Positions 25,346 through 34,669 are shown, counted from the stretch's first letter. The stretch is DNA of 35,281 bases from Acidobacteriaceae bacterium (GCA_025356095.1 JANXUR010000011.1:1-35281), one strand, 5' to 3'. The notes: a model not told the origin generated them from the sequence alone. Made by a program: numbers and translations.

Positions 25346-25423
25346 GTTGCGGTGCGCGATGACTGGTGGACTTGTGGCATGGCTGTTGGCTGGCGGGGCG
25401 CACTAAGTGTCGGTGCTGCGCCA

Positions 25424-25456
25424 ATGCCACGCCGATGCCACGCCGATGCCACGCCG
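25424..25456 (+). repeat. 11-bp tandem repeat upstream of the biotin carboxylase gene
   Basis: Three exact copies of ATGCCACGCCG at 25424, 25435 and 25446, followed by a degenerate one. The DNA is non-coding. It lies 76 bp before the carboxylase start and may fall in its leader. Confidence 0.8.
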
Positions 25457-25531
25457 GTGCGTGGAGGTGCCTGGCGCCGTACCAGCGTGCCATCCGGCAG
25501 AGTACCATGAGGAGTGACACGGGAGACGACT

Positions 25532-27037
25532 GTGGAACCGCTATTCCGGAAGATTCTGATTGCTAATCGAGGCGAGATCGCCGTGCGCGTGCTTCGCGCC
25601 TGCCGCGAGATGGATATTCCTTCTGTCGCGGTTTACTCCGACGTAGATCGCAAGGCTCTGCACGTGCGCAAGGCTGACGAAGCCTACCCAATTGGCCCTG
25701 CGGCGGCAAGTGAATCGTACCTGCGCATGGACAAGATTTTGGACGTGGCGAAACGTTGCGGCGCGGATGCCATTCATCCGGGCTACGGATTTTTATCAGA
25801 GAACGCCGGATTCGCGCGGGCATGCGCTCAGGCAGGCATCAAGTTCATCGGCCCCACCGCAGAAGCAATGGAGAAGATGGGATCGAAGACTCGAGCGCGG
25901 CAGTATATGAAGGCTGCGGGTGTGCCGTTTGTGCCGGGAACAGACCGGGGCCTTACCTCAGTTGCCGAAGCCAAGGAAGTGGCGGCGCGCGTAGGCTACC
26001 CGGTGATGTTGAAAGCAGCAGCGGGTGGTGGTGGTAAAGGCATGAGACTCGTACATCACGAAGCGGATCTGGAGTCGGCTCTGCTGAGCGCGCAAAGTGA
26101 AGCGCAACGCTCGTTTGGGGATAGCGAAGTTTATATTGAGAAGGGGATTGTGAATCCCCGCCATATTGAGGTACAAATCTTCGCCGACGAGCAAGGCAAC
26201 ACGGTGTACCTAGGCGAGCGCGAATGTTCGATTCAGCGCCGCCACCAAAAAGTGGTGGAAGAGTGCCCCTCCGCAATTGTGGACGCTGAGATGCGCCGCC
26301 GCATGGGGGAGACAGCAGTAAAGGTGGCACAGGCGGCGGGGTATACCAACGCGGGCACCGTTGAGTTTCTGGTGGATCAGCAGAAGAACTTCTACTTTCT
26401 GGAAATGAACACGCGCCTGCAGGTGGAGCATCCCGTGACCGAACTGGTGACTGGAATTGATCTGGTGCATCTGCAAATTCACGTTGCAGCGGGCGAGGCA
26501 CTTCCCTTCCGGCAGCAGGATGTAACCTTGCGGGGCCATGCCATCGAGTGTCGCATCTACGCCGAGGATCCCGACAACCATTACTTTCCTTCACCGGGCA
26601 AAATTCAGATGGAGATGCTGCCGTCGGGCCCTGGCATTCGGCGCGATAGTGGGGTTTACGCGGGCTGGACGGTGCCGATTGAGTACGATCCGCTGCTGGC
26701 CAAGTTGTGCGGTTACGGCGAGAATCGTGAGCAGGCTCGTACCCGTTTGCTACGCGCGCTGGACGAATATCTGGTGGGCGGCATCAAGACCAATATTTCT
26801 CTATTCCGCCGGATTTTAAGCGACGAAGACTTCAAGGCGGCTCGACTCGATACGGGGTACCTTGACCGGTTGATGGCGAACGAGGCGGGCGCGCCCGCCA
26901 AGCCAGATGGCGATGTCGCGGCCATTGCTGCGGGCTTGTTCACCGCGCTGAACGCAGCATCCCAGCCAAGTAGGGGGCAGGCTCCGCCGGAAGTCTCAGC
27001 GTGGAAGCGAGCGGCGCGGGCCGAGGCACTGCGCTAG
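25532..27037 (+). CDS. accC: Biotin carboxylase subunit (AccC-like)
   Basis: 501-aa ATP-grasp enzyme that carboxylates the biotin of a carrier protein using bicarbonate and ATP. Marks: KILIANRGEIAVRVLRACRE at the start, HPGYGFLSENAGFA, the Gly-rich loop AAGGGGKGMRLV, ERECSIQRRHQKVVEE, FLEMNTRLQVEHPVTE and the BC C-terminal domain (HAIECRIYAEDP, YDPLLAKLCGYGENREQA). About 50 residues extend beyond the usual end. The GTG at 25532 has GGGAG 7 nt upstream; an in-frame GTG at 25514 is less likely. It could serve acetyl- or propionyl-CoA carboxylase; no carboxyltransferase gene is in view. Confidence 0.93.
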   Translation: MEPLFRKILIANRGEIAVRVLRACREMDIPSVAVYSDVDRKALHVRKADEAYPIGPAAASESYLRMDKILDVAKRCGADAIHPGYGFLSENAGFARACAQAGIKFIGPTAEAMEKMGSKTRARQYMKAAGVPFVPGTDRGLTSVAEAKEVAARVGYPVMLKAAAGGGGKGMRLVHHEADLESALLSAQSEAQRSFGDSEVYIEKGIVNPRHIEVQIFADEQGNTVYLGERECSIQRRHQKVVEECPSAIVDAEMRRRMGETAVKVAQAAGYTNAGTVEFLVDQQKNFYFLEMNTRLQVEHPVTELVTGIDLVHLQIHVAAGEALPFRQQDVTLRGHAIECRIYAEDPDNHYFPSPGKIQMEMLPSGPGIRRDSGVYAGWTVPIEYDPLLAKLCGYGENREQARTRLLRALDEYLVGGIKTNISLFRRILSDEDFKAARLDTGYLDRLMANEAGAPAKPDGDVAAIAAGLFTALNAASQPSRGQAPPEVSAWKRAARAEALR

Positions 27038-27077
27038 GCGAGAAGATTCCGCGAGAGATTGCATTCAGGAAACCCAA

Positions 27078-27575
27078 ATGACATACGAAATATTGATTGA
27101 TGGCAAGAGTTCCAAACTCGAGCTACACCACACAGAGTCCGGCTTTCGCTGCGTGCTCGATGGCCGCGTGGTGCCGGTGGATGCTGAGATGGCATCGCCG
27201 GACATCATGTCTCTGCTAATCGAAGGCCGCTCGTTCGAGATTAAGCGCGAGAACGTGAACGGCGAGGTTTTTCTGTGGGTGGGCAATGTGCGCTACACGG
27301 CTGAAGTCCGCGACCCGCGGGCGCGACGATCGAGCGAGGGCAGCAACAGCGATGCCGCAGGCCCCAAGAAGCTCAAGGCGCCCATGCCGGGCAAGGTTGT
27401 GCGCATTATGGTGGTGGTGGGCGATGCCGTAGAGGCCGGCCAAGGCGTCATCGTGATCGAGGCGATGAAGATGCAGAATGAGTTGAAGTCGCCCAAGAAG
27501 GGCGTGATTAAGAGCATCGTTGCGCGAGAAGGCGGGACTGTGAACTCGGGCGACGCACTGCTGGTGGTGGAGTAG
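27078..27575 (+). CDS. Biotin carboxyl carrier protein
   Basis: 165-aa carrier, 40 nt after the biotin carboxylase. The C-terminal biotinyl domain (about 98-165) has the EAMKM site with biotin on K131, preceded by LKAPMPGKVVRIMVVVGDAVEAGQ. The N-terminal part (FRCVLDGRVVPVDAEMASPDIMSLLIEGRSFEIK) resembles the region before the biotinyl domain in propionyl-CoA or methylcrotonyl-CoA carboxylase alpha chains more than classical AccB, so an acyl-CoA carboxylase role is plausible. Confidence 0.9.
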   Translation: MTYEILIDGKSSKLELHHTESGFRCVLDGRVVPVDAEMASPDIMSLLIEGRSFEIKRENVNGEVFLWVGNVRYTAEVRDPRARRSSEGSNSDAAGPKKLKAPMPGKVVRIMVVVGDAVEAGQGVIVIEAMKMQNELKSPKKGVIKSIVAREGGTVNSGDALLVVE

Positions 27576-27585
27576 AGGCGGTGCC

Positions 27586-28635
27586 TTAAATTCCGCCGCC
27601 CCTTTCTACTACCTTCTGCGCGTAATAGTTCTCAATCTTCGCCTTGTTGTGGATCACTTCCAGATAGGCTTGCTTCAGCAGTTGCTCGCGGCTGGTGCGC
27701 ATCTGCTCGCGGATTACCTGCTGCACCCTGGGGTCGCTGAGTTCGCGCTGACCGGCAGGCTCGCGGCTCAGTAGTTTTACTACGCGGAACCCGGCAGGAT
27801 TGCGCGGGTCGCCAATCGGGATGATCTGGGTGTGCTGGCCGGGCTGAATGCGGCTGAGCGCCTCGCGCGAGATGGAGTCATTTTTAAAGGCGGATTCTGG
27901 CACAAAGCCCAAATCGCCGCCGTTGGCTGCGCTTTGCTGATCTTCGGAGTAGTTGGTCGCTAGCGTCGCGAAGTCCGCACCCTTATCGAGTTCGTTGATG
28001 ATGTTGCCCAGCTTCTTGCGAGCGTCGGCTTCGGTTTGCGCCTTGCCGTTGCTGAAGTTGCGAGCCTGCGGGCCGGGTTGCGCGCTCACGGCAATCTGCG
28101 CCAAATGGTACTGGGTCTCGATCAGGTTGAACTCGGAGCGATGCGCGTTGTAGAAGTTGGTGATCTCCTGATCGGTCACGTTGATGCGCGAGGTGATCTC
28201 TTTGTTGAAGACTTTTTCCTGGGTCAGGCTCAGGCGGATGTCGTGCTTCAGGTCTTCCAGCGTCAGCTTCATCTCGTCGAGGCGTTTCTGGAATTTTTCC
28301 GGCGTGTCGTAGGGCGACTTCAGCTCCGCCAGTTTGCGGTTTACTTCGTCGTCGCTGGCCACCAGCTTCAGCTTTTCGGCTTGCGCCATCAGCAGTTCGC
28401 TATCAATCAGCTCCTTCAAAATGGAGAGCCGCAGATTGGTCGCCTGCTCCCCTGAGGGCACGGCCTGAGCGCCCGCAGCCTGATTCAAAAATCGCTTCTC
28501 CACGTCTGCCGCAGCGATGTCTTTATCGTTGACCCGCGCCATCACGTCGTCAGAGGGCTTACGGTTGCAGGCGGCACTGGTAATCAGCGCGGCAAGAGCC
28601 AGCGCCATAGCGAGCGAACGGGGGTTGAGTTTCAA
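27586..28635 (-). CDS. Parvulin-type peptidyl-prolyl isomerase lipoprotein (PpiC/SurA-like)
   Basis: 349-aa envelope chaperone. A short signal peptide ends in a lipobox-like SAAC. A SurA-type N-terminal helical domain follows (VMARVNDKDIAAADVEKRF to TQEKVFNKEITSRINVTDQEITNFYNAH). The parvulin domain covers about 193-300 (TQYHLAQIAVS, GADFATLATNYSED, GGDLGFVPESAF, FRVVKLLSRE). The TTG at 28635 has AGGA about 10 nt upstream and gives a normal signal peptide; the frame reaching 28791 does not. It helps fold outer-membrane proteins, by family. Confidence 0.88.
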   Translation of the reverse strand: MKLNPRSLAMALALAALITSAACNRKPSDDVMARVNDKDIAAADVEKRFLNQAAGAQAVPSGEQATNLRLSILKELIDSELLMAQAEKLKLVASDDEVNRKLAELKSPYDTPEKFQKRLDEMKLTLEDLKHDIRLSLTQEKVFNKEITSRINVTDQEITNFYNAHRSEFNLIETQYHLAQIAVSAQPGPQARNFSNGKAQTEADARKKLGNIINELDKGADFATLATNYSEDQQSAANGGDLGFVPESAFKNDSISREALSRIQPGQHTQIIPIGDPRNPAGFRVVKLLSREPAGQRELSDPRVQQVIREQMRTSREQLLKQAYLEVIHNKAKIENYYAQKVVERGGGI

Positions 28636-28791
28636 GATGACTTTATCCTCGACCGGGGCGCGACGGACCGCAACGCATCGCCAAAATGGTGCCCCGAAGT
28701 ACTCCCTAGATTGTAAAGCAAAGGATGGCGTAGCACGGATGGAAGAGACGGCAGGCTCACGCCATTTGCCCCCGCAGTCAGCCCCCTCCAC

Positions 28792-28825
28792 ATAAAAGCC
28801 CCGCCCAAGCAGAACTTGGACGGGG
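28792..28825 (-). terminator. Rho-independent terminator after the S10 peptidase-like gene
   Basis: Read on the minus strand: stem CCCCGTCCAAG (28825-28815), 5-nt loop, CTTGGGCGGGG (28809-28799) with one T.G pair, then CTTTTAT. It begins 26 nt after the peptidase stop. The stem is nearly the same as the hairpin at 10363-10387. Confidence 0.85.
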
Positions 28826-28850
28826 AGTTTTGTCCGTGTAGTATCTGGCC

Positions 28851-30452
28851 CTACTTGCTAGCGTCTTCGATAAAGCTGGCCACGCGGTCGTGCAGCTTTA
28901 TCAGGTCTGGGTCGTGCACGTACATCATGTGGCCTGCGTCGTAGTAGTCCATTTTGATGCGGCCTTGCATACGCGCGGGCAGGCCAAGATGGTCCACCGT
29001 GTACTCCGAGCCATAGAACGGAGTGGCCATGTCATACAAGCCGTTTTCCACCTGCACCTTAAGGTGCAGATTGGTCTGCATGGCGTTGATCAGGTCGCCT
29101 TCTACGTTTGGGGCGCCGGGGAAGCCGCCGCCATTGCCTTCGTGCTTCCAGTCCCACTGCCCGTTCGCGCCTTCGGCATAGATGTGAAAGTCTTTCTCCG
29201 TCACGTATTTCAGTTCTTCACGAACATAGCTGTTGAAGGCACCTACATAGGCACCGCTAATGGCGTTCGATTGTGCGTCTTCTTCCGCGCCTTCTGAGAG
29301 CTGGTCAATGATGGGACCCGAGAAGCGGGAGTCGAGTCGCCCGGTGTTCAGGCCCCGGCTGCGTTGCAGCTCCTGCATAAACTGAAACAGCACAACCCGC
29401 AGATTGGCTTTGGCGATATAGTCGGCGCTAAGGCCGGTGTAACGGGAGAGCTTGGCCGCCATGTCAGCTTTCTCTGCCGCGCTAATCTTGTCGCCCTTCA
29501 GCAGCGCCAGCGCGTATTCGGTAGAAGCGAACTTGCGAGCCTCTTGCAGAAAGCTATTCAGGTCGGTACCGCAATCGGTCAACACCTTGTGGTAGCAGGC
29601 TGTCGCCGCATAGCTGGGCAGGTAAAGGATGTAAGAAAGGTCATCGCCGGGCAGGAAAGAAATGGTGCCCAAGTCCAATACCATGCTGACCATGATGACG
29701 CCGTTGAAGTAAATGCCGTCATGATTCTGGATGTGGTTAACCACTGCCGCGTTGCGGAAGGTGCCATAGCTTTCACCCAACAGAAACTTGGGTGAGTTCC
29801 AGCGGTTGTTTTTGCTGATGTAGTTCTTGATGAAGTGGGCGATGGATTTTGCGTCTGAATCCACTCCCCAGTAGTCTTTATCCTTGGCTTTCCCGGCAGC
29901 GCGGCTAAAGCCGGTGCCAATGGGGTCAATCATCACAATGTCAGTCTTATCGAGGATGGATTGAGCGTTATCCACCAGTTTGAACGGGGCGTTGGGCGTG
30001 GCTTCGGGGTCAGTGGTGGCGACGCGGCGCGGGCCCAGTGCACCCATGTGCAGCCAAAGTGACGCCGAGCCGGGGCCACCGTTGTAAGCGAAGGTGATGG
30101 GACGGGTGGAGAGGTCCTTGACATCGCTGCGCGTGTAGGCCACGTAGAAGAAGTTGGCAATCGGCTCGCCCGCGTCGTCCTTTAGCAGCAGGTTGCCAGC
30201 GGTAGCTTTGTAGGCAACCGTCTGTCCGCCAATCTTGATGCTGTGGTCGGTGACGGTGGATTCTTCCTTCGGCTTGTCAGATTTGTCGCCCGCTTTGTCG
30301 CCGGGCTTGTCACCCGGCTTGTCAGCGCCCGCGGCGTCCGGTCTCACCTCTGGAGCTTGCGCGGTTGACAGCGAGGAGGAGCCCAGAGCGAAAGCCAGCG
30401 CCAACAGGCCCAGGCTCAGCGAGTGCAGCAGAGGGTGAGTCATCTTGTTCAT
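28851..30452 (-). CDS. Exported serine carboxypeptidase-like protein (peptidase S10)
   Basis: 533-aa secreted alpha/beta-hydrolase of the S10 carboxypeptidase family. It has a signal peptide (LLHSLSLGLLALAFALGSSS) and a linker with repeated KPGD/KAGDK units (about 45-58). The catalytic core has FAYNGGPGSASLWLHMGALGP (oxyanion region), IDPIGTGFSRA, GESYGTF with nucleophile S228, YDMATPF with D474, and DAGHMMYV with H508. ATG 30452 or ATG 30443 may start it. It probably trims peptides outside the cytoplasm. A terminator follows. Confidence 0.9.
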   Translation of the reverse strand: MNKMTHPLLHSLSLGLLALAFALGSSSLSTAQAPEVRPDAAGADKPGDKPGDKAGDKSDKPKEESTVTDHSIKIGGQTVAYKATAGNLLLKDDAGEPIANFFYVAYTRSDVKDLSTRPITFAYNGGPGSASLWLHMGALGPRRVATTDPEATPNAPFKLVDNAQSILDKTDIVMIDPIGTGFSRAAGKAKDKDYWGVDSDAKSIAHFIKNYISKNNRWNSPKFLLGESYGTFRNAAVVNHIQNHDGIYFNGVIMVSMVLDLGTISFLPGDDLSYILYLPSYAATACYHKVLTDCGTDLNSFLQEARKFASTEYALALLKGDKISAAEKADMAAKLSRYTGLSADYIAKANLRVVLFQFMQELQRSRGLNTGRLDSRFSGPIIDQLSEGAEEDAQSNAISGAYVGAFNSYVREELKYVTEKDFHIYAEGANGQWDWKHEGNGGGFPGAPNVEGDLINAMQTNLHLKVQVENGLYDMATPFYGSEYTVDHLGLPARMQGRIKMDYYDAGHMMYVHDPDLIKLHDRVASFIEDASK

Positions 30453-30674
30453 ATGTTTGAGTACGCCCCAATGGAGTGAAAGTTCCCCGAAAACAAAAAG
30501 CTAGTGGATTCTAGTCAGGGGAAGACGCTTTTACAACAGACGCGCCGGGTGGGGATTGGTGAGCCTGCAATCCACCCTCAGAACGCGACTGTTTATCAAT
30601 CGGGCGACCGAGGTGTAGAATTCGCACAGCATCGACCGACGTGGCTCGTTGAAGGTCGGTTCAGGAGTAGCCAA

Positions 30675-31916
30675 ATGAAGGTTCTCAGACCTATCTTTTC
30701 CCGTGCCGCATTCTTGGCAGCCCTATTGATGCTCGGAGTGCTGGCGGCAACAGAATTCACCACTCCGCTTCTTGCCCAGACCTTCGAGACAGCCTATTCA
30801 TTTCAGGGTGGAACCGACGGAAGCGTCCCCTCCTCCCTGGTTGAGGACGCTGCCGGAAATTTGTATGGCACCTCAGCAAGCGGGCAGTCGAGCGGCTTTG
30901 TGTTTCAGCTATCGCCGCCAACCGTCCCCGGAGGTGCGTGGACGAAGACCGACATTTTCGACTTCCCCGGGCCGCTGTTCAGTTCAGGAACTTATTTTCC
31001 AGAAAGCCTCACGATAGACAAGAACGGAACCCTTTACGGGGCGTCGATGGACGGCTACAACCGGAGGGGGTTGATTTACCAGTTGCGCAAACCAGCCACC
31101 GCCGGCGGCAAGTGGCAGTTCCGCATCATGCACCAGTTCGCGGACGACGGCAGCGAGGGTGAGACGCCGACGGGGCCGGTGGTCAATGCGGCGGGAACCC
31201 TCTATGGCGCAACTATGTACGGCGGCCTGAACGGGACGGGAACGGTCTACCAATTGACGACGTCGGGGTCGGGATGGAAGTTCACCCTGCTCTACAACTT
31301 CAAGGCCTTTTCTGCCCGGGGAGCCGTTCCGGCTGATGTGGAGTTTCCGTTCGGCCCCTTGTATTTGGATCGGACCGGCTCTTTATACGGCATCACCTTT
31401 TATGGTCAGCTCTCGTTGACCGGGTCGACCCAAGGCGGCGTTTTCGCCTTATCGCCTCCGGCCTCGGCTGGCGGCAGTTGGACGGAAAGGTTTTATTACT
31501 TTCCCGTCAGCGGCACCATCGGCAACCCCGGCGGTCGCCTGGCAACGGATAAGTATGGCAACATCTTTGGCGCGACCGTCACCAATCTGCTCTTTCAGCT
31601 CACACCGTCTGGCCAGAACTTTACTATGACTGTGCTGTGGAGTGGAAGTGGTGGGGGCGTGTATTACGGTGGCGGAGTCTTGCGTGATGCCGCGTCTGGT
31701 GATCTTTTTAGTGTCGACTTGCAGAGCAGAGTCTATGAGCTGTTTTCGCCCCTTCAGGCGAACGGAACCTGGACGGAGCGGACTTTATACGATTTTGGCC
31801 TTCCCGGTGATGGCGCAATTCCCACGGAGCTTGTCCGCGACCCATCCGGCACACTTTACGGGCTGACGCTGCTCGGAGGCACGGGGTCGGGCACGGTATT
31901 CCAGATCGTGCCCTAA
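30675..31916 (+). CDS. Secreted GloVer-type tandem-repeat protein
   Basis: 413-aa exported protein. A signal peptide (FSRAAFLAALLMLGVLAATEF, cleavage near LLAQ) is followed by seven or so repeats of about 50 residues with the pattern LxxDxxGxLYGxTxxGGxxGxGTVFxL (for example DAAGNLYGTSASGQSSGFVFQLSPP; GTLYGATMYGGLNGTGTVYQLT; the last GTLYGLTLLGGTGSGTVFQIV). These repeats probably form a beta-propeller-like structure. Such proteins are abundant in Acidobacteriota; function unknown. ATG 30675 follows AGGAG; the longer frame to 30504 is not supported. Confidence 0.88.
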   Translation: MKVLRPIFSRAAFLAALLMLGVLAATEFTTPLLAQTFETAYSFQGGTDGSVPSSLVEDAAGNLYGTSASGQSSGFVFQLSPPTVPGGAWTKTDIFDFPGPLFSSGTYFPESLTIDKNGTLYGASMDGYNRRGLIYQLRKPATAGGKWQFRIMHQFADDGSEGETPTGPVVNAAGTLYGATMYGGLNGTGTVYQLTTSGSGWKFTLLYNFKAFSARGAVPADVEFPFGPLYLDRTGSLYGITFYGQLSLTGSTQGGVFALSPPASAGGSWTERFYYFPVSGTIGNPGGRLATDKYGNIFGATVTNLLFQLTPSGQNFTMTVLWSGSGGGVYYGGGVLRDAASGDLFSVDLQSRVYELFSPLQANGTWTERTLYDFGLPGDGAIPTELVRDPSGTLYGLTLLGGTGSGTVFQIVP

Positions 31917-31928
31917 CCCTAAGCGCTA

Positions 31929-32861
31929 TTAGTTGGACGGCCTGGCGGGGGTTGGTGCCGCCGCGGCAGGCGGTTCTACGCCCGCATCGCGCAAGGCGTG
32001 ATCCAGAATGGCGCGGAACTCTGGAGCGGGAATCGCCCCATCCACCTTCTGGCCGTTGATGAACAGTGATGGCGTGGCCTCCACGCCGAGCGCGGTCCCT
32101 TCTTTCATGGAAGCATCCACCAGCGTGGCGTCTTGGGCCTTCAGGCAGGCTTGCAACTTGGCTGCATCCACGCCGTGCTTCTGTCCAGCTTCCGTGGCAA
32201 CCTTGTCCACGGCTGCGTACTGACCTTCCACCGGGCCGCTGATGCTGCGCTGTTGGGCGTGAATCTGGTCGGCAAACTCCCAAAAAGCTTCGCCATTCAG
32301 GTTTGCCAGGCAACCGCTATCCACGGCGGCGTGCTTGGCCCAGGGATGAATTTCTACCAAGGGAAAGTCTTTGTAGATGAAGCGAACTTTGTCGCCGTAA
32401 AGCTTCTGCATCTCTGGGAAGAGCGTCTGGTGCATGCGTGCGCAGAAGGGGCACTGATAGTCGTCAAAATTGACCACAGTTACTTTGGCGTCTTTGTTGC
32501 CGCGGACGGGGCGGCCTTTCAGGTCAATCTTTGCCATAGTGTCGGCAAAGGGGTCGCCGGCAAGTTCCAGCTTGGTGATGCGAACCAGAGTCTTCTCATC
32601 TTTACTAATTAGGAAGTCTACGGGGTCTTTTTTGTCGCCCACCTGCAGAGTGATCATGTCGTAGCCGGGGAAGTCTGGCGTGGAATGGCGGTCGCCCACC
32701 ACCACCGGCACTTGCGCGGGCAGGCTGTACTTGGCGCGAACATGAGACTCGATGCGCTTGGCGAGGTCAGGCGAAGGAGACTGCGCCGAGCAGGCAAGGC
32801 AGAGCATAAGGGCGAATGCAATGGAACCGCGAAGCATGAACACGTAGAACCGCCTAGACAT
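31929..32861 (-). CDS. DsbA-like thiol oxidoreductase, exported
   Basis: 310-aa periplasmic protein with a signal sequence (MLRGSIAFALMLCLACSAQ, possibly lipidated). An N-terminal domain (about 30-110) is followed by a DsbA/DsbG-like thioredoxin domain. The active site is C137-P-F-C140 in FDDYQCPFCARMHQTLFPEM, with the cis-Pro loop in VEATPSLFINGQKVDGA. The C-terminus is an Ala/Pro-rich tail. It should form or isomerise disulfides in exported proteins. Start taken as ATG 32861; ATG 32837 is possible. The stop is 12 nt from the convergent GloVer gene. Confidence 0.9.
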   Translation of the reverse strand: MSRRFYVFMLRGSIAFALMLCLACSAQSPSPDLAKRIESHVRAKYSLPAQVPVVVGDRHSTPDFPGYDMITLQVGDKKDPVDFLISKDEKTLVRITKLELAGDPFADTMAKIDLKGRPVRGNKDAKVTVVNFDDYQCPFCARMHQTLFPEMQKLYGDKVRFIYKDFPLVEIHPWAKHAAVDSGCLANLNGEAFWEFADQIHAQQRSISGPVEGQYAAVDKVATEAGQKHGVDAAKLQACLKAQDATLVDASMKEGTALGVEATPSLFINGQKVDGAIPAPEFRAILDHALRDAGVEPPAAAAPTPARPSN

Positions 32862-33275
32862 AGGATGACACCAGTTAAAAGTATCGCACGGGGCGAGACG
32901 AGGGTGAGGAAACGCAGGGCAGCAACGCAGCAAAGCCCGAAAGCAAATGAAAATCGAGACAGGGAAGGGACAATTTGTGGCGCGCGGAATTGTGTGCAAT
33001 TTCTAAACAATACTAACATAATTACTATAGTTATGTATTAATTTGGAGACGCAGCGCTACCGACTTGCTCTACCGAAAACGCCCGCTTGAATCCCCGAAA
33101 TGCCTGCGCCCGAAAGCGCAGGCCCGCCTGCAAGCCCACTTACCGACCCACTTACCGACCCACTTGTAGACCCCGCATTCGATTCGTAAAAGCGAGCGCA
33201 GCCGTATGGCCGCGCGGCAAAGTGCCGCATCGCACAGGCGACATCCCACGTACCGGCAGGGCAGCTGGCCCTTGG
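32862..33275. other. Intergenic region between larE and the DsbA-like gene
   Basis: 414 bp without a supportable gene. An AT-rich patch (about 33000-33045), unusual in this GC-rich window, holds an inverted repeat with arms ACATAA and TTATGT and probably the promoter of the DsbA-like gene. A perfect hairpin (arms GCCTGCGC at 33102-33109 and GCGCAGGC at 33116-33123) and a 12-bp tandem repeat follow. Confidence 0.55.
33135..33170. repeat. 12-bp tandem repeat in the larE-dsbA intergenic region
   Basis: Two exact copies of CCCACTTACCGA (33135-33146 and 33147-33158) and a third degenerate copy (CCCACTTGTAGA, 33159-33170). Non-coding. Confidence 0.8.
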
Positions 33276-34103
33276 CTACTTGCCCGCCGTCAGCACTTCC
33301 ACCGGCAGCACCGCGTTCATTGAGCCGGAGCGGAAGCCTTCCAGATCGAGCGTGACGTAGGTGAAGCCGAGCGCTTTGAACGTGCGGGTGAACTGGGCAG
33401 CCATTTCTGGCGAAAGTGCGCGCGGCAGTTCTTCGCGAGAAACCTCTATGCGGGCGATTTCGCCGTGATGGCGCACCCGAAACTGGCGAAAGCCGAGGGC
33501 GCGAAGTGCATCTTCGCCTTGCTCCACCTGGAGCAGCGCCTCGCGGGTCACGGGGCGGCCGTATTCGATGCGGGAGCTGAGGCAGGCGCTGGCGGGCTTG
33601 TCCCAGACGCGGAGACCGGCGGCGCGAGCGAGGTCACGAATCGCCTGCTTGCCGAGGCCGCAGTCCAGCAGCGGCGCGGCGACGTGGTGCATTTGCGCGG
33701 CGCGCTGGCCGGGGCGGAAGTCCCCCTGATCGTCGAGGTTCACGCCATAGGCGATGGCCGCAAAACCGCGCTCGGCGCGAAAGTGCTCCATCACCGTAAA
33801 CAGCTCGTCTTTGCAGTGGAAGCAGCGCTGGGCGTCGTTGCGGGCATAGTCAGGCTGGTCCAGCTCGGTGGTGTGGATGACCTCTACCGGGATGCCCTGC
33901 TCGGCGGCAAAGGCGAGCGCGTCGGCCAGTTGGGTGCGGGCCAGCGAAGGCGAATCGGCGATGACGGCCAGCATGTTCGACTGCCCATCGGAGTTCAACG
34001 CCCGATGCGCCGACCACGCAAGGTAAGCGGAGTCCACTCCGCCGGAGTAGGCGACAAGCAGCCGGCCAAGCGAGTGCAGGCGGGATTCGAGGGGGGAGTG
34101 CAT
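33276..34103 (-). CDS. larE: LarE-type ATP-dependent sacrificial sulfur transferase
   Basis: 275-aa PP-loop ATPase of the LarE family, which adds sulfur to the nickel-pincer nucleotide cofactor made for lactate racemase and related enzymes. The adenylating loop is SGGVDSAYLAW (20-30). RCFHCKDELF (94-103) and the sulfur-donating Cys, C174 in PASACLSSRI, are family marks. LarB, LarC and LarA are not in the window, so the target enzyme lies elsewhere. Start ATG 34103 begins at the family N-terminus. LarE donates its own cysteine sulfur in known members that keep this Cys. Confidence 0.9.
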   Translation of the reverse strand: MHSPLESRLHSLGRLLVAYSGGVDSAYLAWSAHRALNSDGQSNMLAVIADSPSLARTQLADALAFAAEQGIPVEVIHTTELDQPDYARNDAQRCFHCKDELFTVMEHFRAERGFAAIAYGVNLDDQGDFRPGQRAAQMHHVAAPLLDCGLGKQAIRDLARAAGLRVWDKPASACLSSRIEYGRPVTREALLQVEQGEDALRALGFRQFRVRHHGEIARIEVSREELPRALSPEMAAQFTRTFKALGFTYVTLDLEGFRSGSMNAVLPVEVLTAGK

Positions 34104-34207
34104 CTGGATAGGGTATCAAGGACAGCGGTTAAGGCTTAATCTTAGATGCCCCAGTAAAGTCGCATCCCGTCAAATCCATTGCGGGCTCCTAGTCGTTGTG
34201 AGGCCCG

Positions 34208-34669
34208 TTACATGATCTTTTCTGCGACGATGAATAGATCGTACGTTCCCGTCGGGACAGCGCCCAATCCACCAACCGTGTACGTAATTGGCGTACCTGC
34301 GTTCGCCCGAACAATCTGCGTCTGCTGAACCGAGTCAAATGGCGGGGCTTTCGTAGGATAGAGAATCAGCCCTTGACCGTTGGACTCTGCGCCAACCTCG
34401 TCCGTCCAACCGAAAGTGAGTTGCCAATTCCCAACATTGGGGCCGGGTACCGTCTCCGCCCAGTAAACCGAAAGTCTGTACGTGCCATTCGTTGTTGGCG
34501 TGAGGATTGTCGTTGCCGGCAATGAGGTGGTTTGGTTGAGAAGGGAAATCTTGGCGACGATTTGGGGGTAGGTGGCCGCCGCTGGCCCGCCCTTTCCTGG
34601 AGTGTCTTGCGCGGCGACGACTGCCACAAGACTTAGTGACAAAAATAGCGAAAGTAGTGCGGTTTTCAT
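34208..34669 (-). CDS. Small exported protein of unknown function
   Basis: 153-aa secreted protein. An excellent GGAGGA site precedes ATG 34669, followed by a signal peptide (MKTALLSLFLSLSLVAVVAAQ). The mature part is beta-rich and polar (YRLSVYWAETVPGPNVGNWQLTFGWTDEVG; QTQIVRANAGTPITYTVGG; YDLFIVAEKI), like a small Ig- or jelly-roll-type domain. No family was recognised. Confidence 0.75.
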   Translation of the reverse strand: MKTALLSLFLSLSLVAVVAAQDTPGKGGPAAATYPQIVAKISLLNQTTSLPATTILTPTTNGTYRLSVYWAETVPGPNVGNWQLTFGWTDEVGAESNGQGLILYPTKAPPFDSVQQTQIVRANAGTPITYTVGGLGAVPTGTYDLFIVAEKIM

